A stretch of 64,000 bases of DNA, taken from contig JAODUP010000353.1 of NCBI GenBank assembly GCA_025642065.1, forward strand, positions 1,087,501 to 1,151,500, in the 5' to 3' direction. The notes below the pieces were generated by a model. The model saw nothing but the letters and a program-made list of their open reading frames with translations, was not told where the DNA came from and did not search any database. A program made the translations under genes and the position numbers. Of this stretch, positions 56,640-64,000 are shown piece by piece; within the stretch, counting starts at the first letter, position 1; each line of letters starts with the position of its first letter. Origin of the DNA: Paralvinella palmiformis (lineage: Eukaryota; Annelida; Polychaeta; Terebellida; Alvinellidae).

Positions 56640-57385
56640 TCACGAAGCACACCGACTGTTGCTTAACACAATCAGCTGTAAGTGCATTTATGTTTACGGC
56701 AACAGTCTGTGGACTGTTGACATGGTAACTCTTGAAACAATTCAAATCACGCGTTGAGACGAGCTGATCAACCGGTCGGGGTTGGATCTGCCGACGTCAG
56801 TATATCGATAACAGATCGTTTTATAAAGATAAGATTAATTAACCGATATCACTGTGAATTAATTAATTAATTAATTAATTAATGGATTATTTGTCGATTA
56901 ATTGCCGTTGTATGATAACTGGGTCTAGATAATGAATTTTTGCATTTTATCGATTCGTTAATTGCTTAAGGTCAGTTGTAATGGTATTTCCGTGCTGAGC
57001 AGTGTATTAGTCAGATATTTTATTGAGGAAGTAAACATTTGAGAACATCCAAGTGTGAGGGAAAGCTAGAAATAGCAGCTGTGGATGTGGGGTGCTTTAA
57101 AACCACCCACCTGAAAAATTAAGAAATTTACAAGCTCTCAGAGCCACTTTAAGGCATTTCAATATATAAAAATACCAATTTAACGAGATATAATTTTTTT
57201 ACAATTTTAGGCCGTCCACGTAAATGTGTCACTGTTTATTGGGAAGTTATCATGAAAATGTGTCGAAGGTGTTTTAAGGCGAAAGTTTTAAAACATCATT
57301 TAGCATCTATCGTTATCAGCTGTTTTAGAGTTTTTCTTCTAGAATTGTCAGAAAACTTACATGTGATAAAATCACTTGGTAATTT
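56640..57385. other. Intron DNA, nothing recognised
   Basis: An aattaattaatt run lies at 56857-56882. No exon candidate. Confidence 0.6.
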
Positions 57386-57392
57386 ACTGTAG

Positions 57393-57806
57393 ACTCACTC
57401 ACTCACTCACTCACTCACTCACTCACTCACTCACTCACTCACCACTCACTCACTCACTCACTCACTCACTCACTCACTCACTCACTCACTCACTCACTCA
57501 CTCACTCACTCACTCCCCACTCACTCACCACTCACCACCACCACCACTCACTCACTCACTCACTCACTCACTCACTCACTCACTCACTCACTCACTCACT
57601 CACTCACTCACTCACTCACTCACTCACTCACTCACTCACTCACTCACTCACTCACTCACTCACTCACTCACTCACACACCACTCACTCACTCACTCACTC
57701 ACTCACTCACTCACTCACTCACTCACTCACTCACTCACTCACTCACTCACTCACTCACTCACTCACTCACTCACTCACTCACTCACTCACTCACTCACTC
57801 ACTCAG
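57393..57806. repeat. (ACTC)n tetranucleotide array, about 410 bp
   Basis: Near-perfect ACTC/CTCA repeats with a few CCAC interruptions (57442, 57515-57547 and 57673). It gives the spurious L-T-H-S frame of 157 codons. It lies in the intron before exon 57943-58004. Confidence 0.96.
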
Positions 57807-57942
57807 CCGAAGAAACGTGAGTCGAGCAGTGTATGGAGGCGATTTATAAATTTGTAAATTTATTTTAATATCTTGCTTATGAATTAAAAAATTAAATTTT
57901 TTTATTGCGGCATTGAAATAGTTTATTTATAATTGTATCCAG

Positions 57943-58004
57943 ATGGATCAGTATCCAGAACGAAAACAAAGAATAAAGTCCGAGCATCCCCAGGAACATC
58001 TAAG
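57943..58004 (+). CDS. Basic unknown protein gene, exon 3
   Basis: A 62-bp exon with acceptor aattgtatccag (57942) and donor TCTAAG|gtaggt. It completes the phase 1 codon from exon 2 (Asp) and reads GSVSRTKTKNKVRASPGTSK, leaving in phase 0. The content is basic and low in hydrophobics. Confidence 0.7.
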
Positions 58005-58152
58005 GTAGGTTCCAGATATTTAGATAAATGTGATGGCGTTACAAATGAAAAATGGTATTTTCATTATTTTATACTGGGAGTTGTATAATTGTAATACTAA
58101 CTTTTGGTTGCTTTTTACAATTTCCGTTAATAAATGTATATTTTCAATTGAG

Positions 58153-58944
58153 AAGGGAACAATCGCCAGAGGGAGCCACTGCAGGGAGTCAAAGGATACA
58201 GTTGAATTAGAAACATCTGAAGATATCGGCTCGACTCGACTCGGAAATGAGAGCCAAAGTGTCTTAGACAACCAACTGCAATTTTCGGTTTGTTTCGATG
58301 AACCGGAAATGACGATGTATCGACCGAAGACAATGGTGGGAGGCGGAAGTGGGTATTTTCAGCGTGTAATGGCGGAAATGAAAGCTGAAATCGTGTCCAA
58401 GAGAAGCGAGCGACGCGAGACCTTCAAAATGGTGGCCAAAATGGGCGCTAAGCAGAAGAATGAACTGAATACGACGTCTGTAAATCGAAACGAAAAACCA
58501 GAATTGGACGGAAGCCACATGAACGGCGCCATTGATGTAAATAATCGTAGTTTATCGAACAATCGGCGACATCGAAAATTGTCGACGTTTAGGGACCGGT
58601 CACGTGACCAGTCGAGAAAAAGGAAACAGGAGATAAGAAAAGCGTACGATGTTGCCGGAAATGGCGCGATCCAGATGACAACTGATCAGAAATGCAGAGA
58701 AGACTTATATTCCAGATATCTGTATTATCCCGAGAGCTGGACTCAAGGACTCAGCCAGTATCCTTCGTTCCTGTTGGAGAATGGCGTCGGGTCAAACGGC
58801 AGGAAAGCCAGGCCAAGCACCGCATGCGCGTTGATGACGTCGAAGTCCACGTGCCCAGACGGGAGGCGATGCTTTTATGCTAGTCATAAATCTGATGTGA
58901 AACAATCGCAAAACAGGGGCAGGCCTATGAGTGGCCCTTTCTAA
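58153..58944 (+). CDS. Basic unknown protein gene, last exon
   Basis: The last exon follows acceptor tatattttcaattgag (58152) in phase 0 and runs 263 codons to TAA 58942-58944. An upstream ATG in the same frame at 58030 lies inside the intron and is not needed. The protein has no signal peptide or membrane segment. Visible parts: an acidic/polar start (DTVELETSEDIGSTRLGNES), FSVCFDEPEMTMYRPKTMVG, a basic helix GYFQRVMAEMKAEIVSKRSE, an Arg/Lys-rich stretch (RRHRKLSTFRDRSRDQSRKR), and a C terminus with YYPESWTQGL. Continuous codon use and length make it a real coding exon. I do not recognise the family; nuclear or cytoskeletal roles are both possible. Confidence 0.8.
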   Translation, partial: KGTIARGSHCRESKDTVELETSEDIGSTRLGNESQSVLDNQLQFSVCFDEPEMTMYRPKTMVGGGSGYFQRVMAEMKAEIVSKRSERRETFKMVAKMGAKQKNELNTTSVNRNEKPELDGSHMNGAIDVNNRSLSNNRRHRKLSTFRDRSRDQSRKRKQEIRKAYDVAGNGAIQMTTDQKCREDLYSRYLYYPESWTQGLSQYPSFLLENGVGSNGRKARPSTACALMTSKSTCPDGRRCFYASHKSDVKQSQNRGRPMSGPF

Positions 58945-58949
58945 TGGAA

Positions 58950-59770
58950 TGGGGTTTATTTGTTTAACGAAGTGTATAATAGCAGATTCTCAATATAACG
59001 GTCACTCTAATTAGAAGGAACATCCCGGTTTTATAATGTCATCGAATTGCCTTCTAAGCTTCGCAGCGACATGATTCTGGACGTTAATTGTATCATTAGG
59101 CGTCCAGCTTATCAGTGCCAGTATGATCGTTATATTGAGGTTCTACTGTAAAAGAGTCAGTCATGTGTTCGTAGTTTAAGTGCACAAACATAGGATAACT
59201 AGTCAAGTGGAGATCAGTTTGTTATATTAGCCACAGTTTAGCCAGTCACTTAAATAATCCACGGTTTGAATAGGGAACGAAAAGGATCACGCAACTTAGA
59301 TCTTGTCTGGTGTTTATTCTTGTATTCATATTTAAAATGTCAACACGAGATATCAGACAATAGATTTGAATAGAATATTTTGAAAACACTCAACTCCGCC
59401 CAGTAATACGTTAATCTATGAGGCTAAATCACTCAATTCTCTCTCCCTCGTGTCTGCGTGTGCGTGTCTGTCTGCGTGTGTGTGCGTGAATGCGTGTTTG
59501 TTTGCTTAAAACGAGTTTTTACTTTAATGGCTCAGCGCACACTCTCAACGTCTGGCCTTTTAAAACCTGGTGATAATAAGCGCTTTTCTCTGTCGTTTTT
59601 GACGTGTTTAATCCCACTGATATCAGAACTGATATTTTTATAGCAAAGCTTTTGAAAACACAAAGCCTTTTGAAAACACTTCTGAAACATCCAGATCCGC
59701 GACAACACAACATATTGCGTGTTAAACTGAATCGGGAGATACATTTATAATACATATATACTAGTCTCAT
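58950..59770. other. 3' flank, nothing recognised
   Basis: Contains a GT-rich tract at 59450-59500. Frames at 59458-59770 have no recognised product. Confidence 0.55.
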
Positions 59771-59773
59771 ATA

Positions 59774-59905
59774 GGCTCTCCCGTAGTGTAGTTAGTAAAT
59801 AAAATGCTACAGAACACCACGTAATGGGTTCCAATCCTAGGGTTGCCTCTATTTAGGGGATGTTTCACACACCAGCAAAAAGGCTTCGGCCTGATAATAG
59901 CATTT
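59774..59905 (+). mobile_element. tRNA-like SINE fragment (family G)
   Basis: The head ctctcccgtagtgtagttag and a B-box-like gggttccaatcctaggg are followed by gggatgtttcacacacc, resembling the segment at 5571-5700. Ends are not defined. Confidence 0.5.
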
Positions 59906-59909
59906 CCGT

Positions 59910-61660
59910 ACGGAATAGGCAATCGATCATATGTCTTGAGGCGATGAGGCTAAACAAGGCCGACAAAATATAAAATGGTGTGCGTCTGGTTGATCCGAAT
60001 GGACTGCCCTGGCAACATTTTGATTGTTAGGTCATTGTTTCGGAATCGTGCACTGATTTCCACTTATGGAAATTGATGTGGACGCATTTTATTTGTGGAA
60101 AATTGAGAAATATAATATATAACATTGACTTTGGATCCTGTTCACTGCCATCGGCTTGGGGATCAGATCCGTTTCAAAAACACCGATAAATATCATACAC
60201 ATTTCGTTGACGAATACATTACTTACAATTAAGCTTCACACTAATTGGTCACATGTGTTATTATTATTTAAAATTCCTTGTTATTTGGCTACTAGAATAC
60301 CAGAATTACGCCTTTACACCCAAATATGGAAAATCAATAGACTTTTTTTTTCCGCGTAGCAAATACAAAAGTGAACCGAGTGTTTCTGTACACGACGTTT
60401 GTTAACAATAATACAATACAAGGTTACCCGTCACCTTTATGAATATGTAAATAATGGAAAGATACTAATTAAATTAGTGATCGCTTAATAATAATATATA
60501 AGAAGATAAAATACATATGGTAATCCGACTTACTATGGCCGTTAATTGAAACATTAAGTTTGATTGGTCGTCTGTCTATACGTGGTTCTTGTTGAGTTCG
60601 GATGTATTTGTAGACATATTTCAAAGGTATTGCAACTGATGTACTAGTACCTTGGACGTATCGCAGGAGGAGGATATGTTGCAATAATAAATATCCATAG
60701 GCACGAAGGTGTCTCGTCGATTAGTATATTAGTATGGGAGCGATGGATTAGATCAAATCTAGATAATTACGGGGATATCTTACGTACGATGTATGGGAAT
60801 GTTATGTTGGCAATCCCGAAAATTGGGAATGAATCGTATTTTCGGACTAATGGTTTCGGTCAACATCAATAATAAAATGCGTTTTTTGGGGGAATATCTG
60901 TCAGGTGGTGAATATTCGAAGGACATATATTATAGGAATAGAAATTAATATCGCTGTCTCGACGACACCGTTAAGCTATCAAATCGGAGGCTGATGGTTT
61001 GTTTTGATATAGCGATGTAACTTAATTAATGGTGAATAATTCTGCTGCTGAAGACGGAATGGGATTTTTATTTATGCACTTTCTCCCCGATAAATACCAC
61101 ACGTATCAAGAGAAAGATGCCTGAACTCCTAAAAGTGAGTTGAACATAATTTTAGAACTTTAGCTAATGAACGATTGATTGAGGATTTCTTAGCATCTCT
61201 TAGGTTAATATACTGCTATTTACCAAAAACACATAAATGGTTTACATGCCAGTCTGTCATGTGTTTAACGTGCAGTGCATATTTCCCGAATCTTTTCTTT
61301 CCATCTGAATCACGATTCATTTACTGTGCAATACATTAAGCCCATGCTATATGTCTATTATAAGCTGCAAATGCCTAGACGATAATAAACACGTACTAAG
61401 TTATTTAGTGCAGAACATAATGTCATACTAACGTTGTGACTGACCTCTGGCGAATATGATCTAAAATATGTCAAGGTGTTTCTTTTTTGGAATTTATTCT
61501 TATAACTTTCGTCCATTAGTTTTATATCTAATTATCTGCATAAATTGCAACGAATGTTGAGAAGTTCGTAGACAAGCAAACACTGAACATCCTTGCCATC
61601 TTCACGTGCATACCGTCTATTGTGAGTTGACCCATTTAAATGCCAATAGTGTGGGTTATC
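59910..61660. other. No gene recognised
   Basis: AT-rich DNA without motif-bearing frames, splice-bounded exons or recognisable repeats. Confidence 0.55.
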
Positions 61661-61663
61661 CAG

Positions 61664-61741
61664 ATATAGGAGAAGACAGTTTGGAGAGGGAGATGAATCA
61701 GGAACTAGCAGCTTACTCCAGCTACTTTATCAAACCACCAG
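61664..61741 (+). CDS. Candidate internal exon, unidentified gene
   Basis: A 78-bp open segment after acceptor gggttatccag (61663) and before CACCAG|gtgctg. It enters and leaves in phase 1. It reads IGEDSLEREMNQELAAYSSY then FIKPP, a charged helix ending in a proline pair. The donor beyond GT is weak. No partner exon is confirmed upstream, and it begins after the end of the gene at 58944. Confidence 0.45.
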
Positions 61742-62139
61742 GTGCTGGTATTTATTAATTTAATACTCTCCTGCTAAACTATGGTCCACTTTCCACACGA
61801 TTGTATCATAGTAATTTTGTTGCTTATCATCTGTGAGTACTAAATTACGTATTCATTGAAAACGTGACATTTATAACATTAAATATGATTGAATTCACTT
61901 TTAGAGTATACTCACCGACCTGGCGATCATATCACAACGAATTCATTTATTGCTTACGGATGTTAAGCGTTTACTGCGTATTGGACATCATGACGTGGAT
62001 TCCATGTGGCTTCCTTCCGATATTTCAACATGAAACCAACGGGGGACATCGGACGTGAAAAGCCGTTGAAATCACGATGAACAACGCGGGAACCACATAT
62101 CCACCTCGTTTCAATTTGAATATCGTGTAAAGCCTCCAC

Positions 62140-62315
62140 GATCTAAAAGGTAGAGCTGTTGGCCACACAAATCATCCACCTGAGTTCAAAATCAGGCATG
62201 GGCATATCTGAAGGATGTTTCATCTTTAACTTCGCCTCATTACCTTTGGTGGTTACTAGGCCGATTTAGCCAACTTTGTCTACATAAATGGCCGTAAACC
62301 ATCAAACATGGTATG
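62140..62315 (+). mobile_element. SINE family A copy (diverged head)
   Basis: Degenerate head (gatctaaaaggtagagctgt), B box gagttcaaaatcagg, then body atatctgaaggatgtttcat to atggccgtaaaccatcaaac. The ATC tail is gone. Confidence 0.82.
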
Positions 62316-62319
62316 TTTA

Positions 62320-63555
62320 CTGGGCTACTTAGGACTTTTGACTAAATAGTACTGCCCTGAATTGATATAGTCCTTCTGTCTTCTTGTCTGAACACATAGA
62401 AGGATGTATAAGGTCACTCACGAAATACGAGGCTGAAGCGTTACTCCTTGTTAAATAGGTTGAATCATATAATGCAGGATTAAACATTCCTCACACAGGG
62501 ATTGCTAGTCCCACAACCTGGATATCAGTGACTCACTGCACTAGTAACTCTACCTAGGCACAATTGATTTCACTAATATAAGTCCTGATTTTGTTTAATT
62601 ATTGCTATGTTTCAGTACAGAAACATCAATATTCATGACATTTCAGTGACATTTACCTCTATATATTGGTAAGTAGCCATTAACCAGTATAATAGAATTG
62701 ATAATGCCATCGTTTCAAACCCGCACCAAACGATTGATGACGAGCCTCATTGATTCAATTGCAACTTTGTATTGTTCTAAATCAATCACCTTTTGGTGGT
62801 GTCTGTTTAATATTTCTAATGCCGACTGATATTTGCTATACAGCATATAATCAGCTGTTTTATATTGGAATCTCTTCTAGTTTCACTTTCAATATGTATC
62901 TGTATGTTACACACAAATGATAGGTTCCTATGGATTTCTATGGATAGTGCTAGCTACAACGTTTTTCATCAGATATTATGTGATGACCGGATTCATAGAC
63001 GTATGGATGAATCAGGTTGATTATCTTATTCCAACCTAATCTTTGTTGGAATTTGCTCATCTAACTTATGTATTTATGTTATGATAATCAATCAAAAGAG
63101 ACAATCGTGATGATTCGTCTAGATTTTACAATCATGAGTAAGATTCTCTAAGAACCCCCCCCCCCACACACACACCACATCCCTTATTGTATAATATAGT
63201 AATATTCTAATGGTATTTATTTATTGATTTAGCTTTTCTGTAGAGAATGTAGTATTTGCATTATATTCCATGCATGTAGTTGGATGAAAGTATCTTTTAA
63301 TTGTTTAGGTAATAATGTTTGCCGGATTTATTCTCCGGGAGAAGATTGTTACTTCGGCAGACATCTCCTTGGGAAACAAGCTAATGACAGAGTTTTCTCA
63401 ATGTTGACTGAAAACAGTCATGCTAATTTAATTATCTGGTATATGTATTAGCTTATTATAGAACTACAGGAACTGGATGTTTACTGGGAGCTGTGTGCAA
63501 ATAGGGCATTTTAGATATATTTTCGCTTCCGGTATGTACGCCATTTAGCTTCACT
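62320..63555. other. No gene recognised
   Basis: AT-rich with a C/CA run at 63156-63177. No supported exon. Confidence 0.55.
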
Positions 63556-63563
63556 GTGAACAG

Positions 63564-63627
63564 GAGGCATTTATCAAGTACGAAAAGCGGGTTGCCGATG
63601 CTCCGCAGGCTTTCGAGTATCCCAGAG
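63564..63627 (+). CDS. Candidate internal exon, unidentified gene
   Basis: A 64-bp segment after cactgtgaacag (63563) and before CAGAG|gtatta. In phase 0 it reads EAFIKYEKRVADAPQAFEYP then R, which has protein-like composition. If it directly followed the exon at 61664-61741 (phase 1), the frame would differ, so an exon may lie between them or one call is wrong. Confidence 0.4.
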
Positions 63628-64000
63628 GTATTATGATTTTATATTTATAAAGTTTTCGACATATGTTTGAGTCTTGATGCCCCGATTCCTTGCGCGCTCA
63701 CATAAACAAGACATTATCAGATGTAGGTCTTCATGTTTTGGGCGCAACACAGAGATCCGTTTTAAGACTAAAGTCTACTGTGAACAATGGAATAAATCAG
63801 TCATCGATAGCAAGATATAAGAAAATAAATAAAACCAATCGTTTAATTTAATGAGTATCACGACAGGGAAGACTTAGTTATGAAATATGGCAATATTATG
63901 CCTTACTTGTCCTTTGCCATCGTGACCAATAGGAGTTTTGTGTTGATTTCTGGACATCGATATAGGCGCAGATTATTAAATTTATCAACGCCGATTGACA

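Noticed and set aside
57376..57849. 157-codon L-T-H-S repeat frame
   Set aside because: Produced by the ACTC tetranucleotide array.

Overview
This is a window of an animal nuclear genome. It has AT-rich intergenic DNA, short exons bounded by GT-AG introns, four or more tRNA-headed SINE families with target-site duplications, CR1/L2-type LINE pieces, a DIRS-like retrotransposon, hAT and pogo-type DNA elements, and a very heavy load of micro- and minisatellites. The mixture fits a marine invertebrate, most likely a mollusc such as a gastropod. That lineage is inferred from style, not proven. No bacterial operons, true tRNA/rRNA genes or CRISPR arrays are present.

Layout. (1) 1-6201, minus strand: four exons of an iduronate-2-sulfatase-like gene whose 3' end runs off the left edge. 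All three introns have GT-AG ends and matching phases; a CR1/L2 LINE lies in antisense in intron 2. (2) 6.2-23.4 kb: no host gene recognised. It holds an L2/CR1 LINE pierced by a SINE, a decayed DIRS-like retrotransposon (gag-like, RT/RNase H, tyrosine recombinase), several satellites, and a possible histone H2B-like relic. (3) 23.4-34.7 kb, plus strand: a gene of unrecognised family whose last four exons encode repeated copies of one ~40-49 residue acidic/coiled-coil module. Its introns are inflated by a 1.5-kb 17-bp satellite, SINEs and a 2.7-kb hAT-like transposon. (4) 35.7-36.8 kb, plus: a large first exon of a type II membrane protein with a luminal JmjC/cupin-like domain. (5) 36.8-50.2 kb: repeats only, as far as I can see. 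(6) 50.3-58.9 kb, plus: a four-exon gene for a basic protein of unknown function, with a 2.8-kb 28-bp satellite in its first intron and a 0.4-kb ACTC array in its second. (7) 58.9-64 kb: sparse DNA with two small candidate exons of an unidentified gene.

The strongest candidates for something undescribed are the tandem-exon module gene (23.4-34.6 kb), the satellite whose variant repeats recur at exact multiples of 28 bp (52.2-55.0 kb), a satellite that appears to have grown out of a LINE 3' UTR (21.2 kb), and the hAT-like element whose inverted ends are themselves 15-bp satellites (29.6-32.3 kb). Most long reading frames elsewhere are products of simple repeats.
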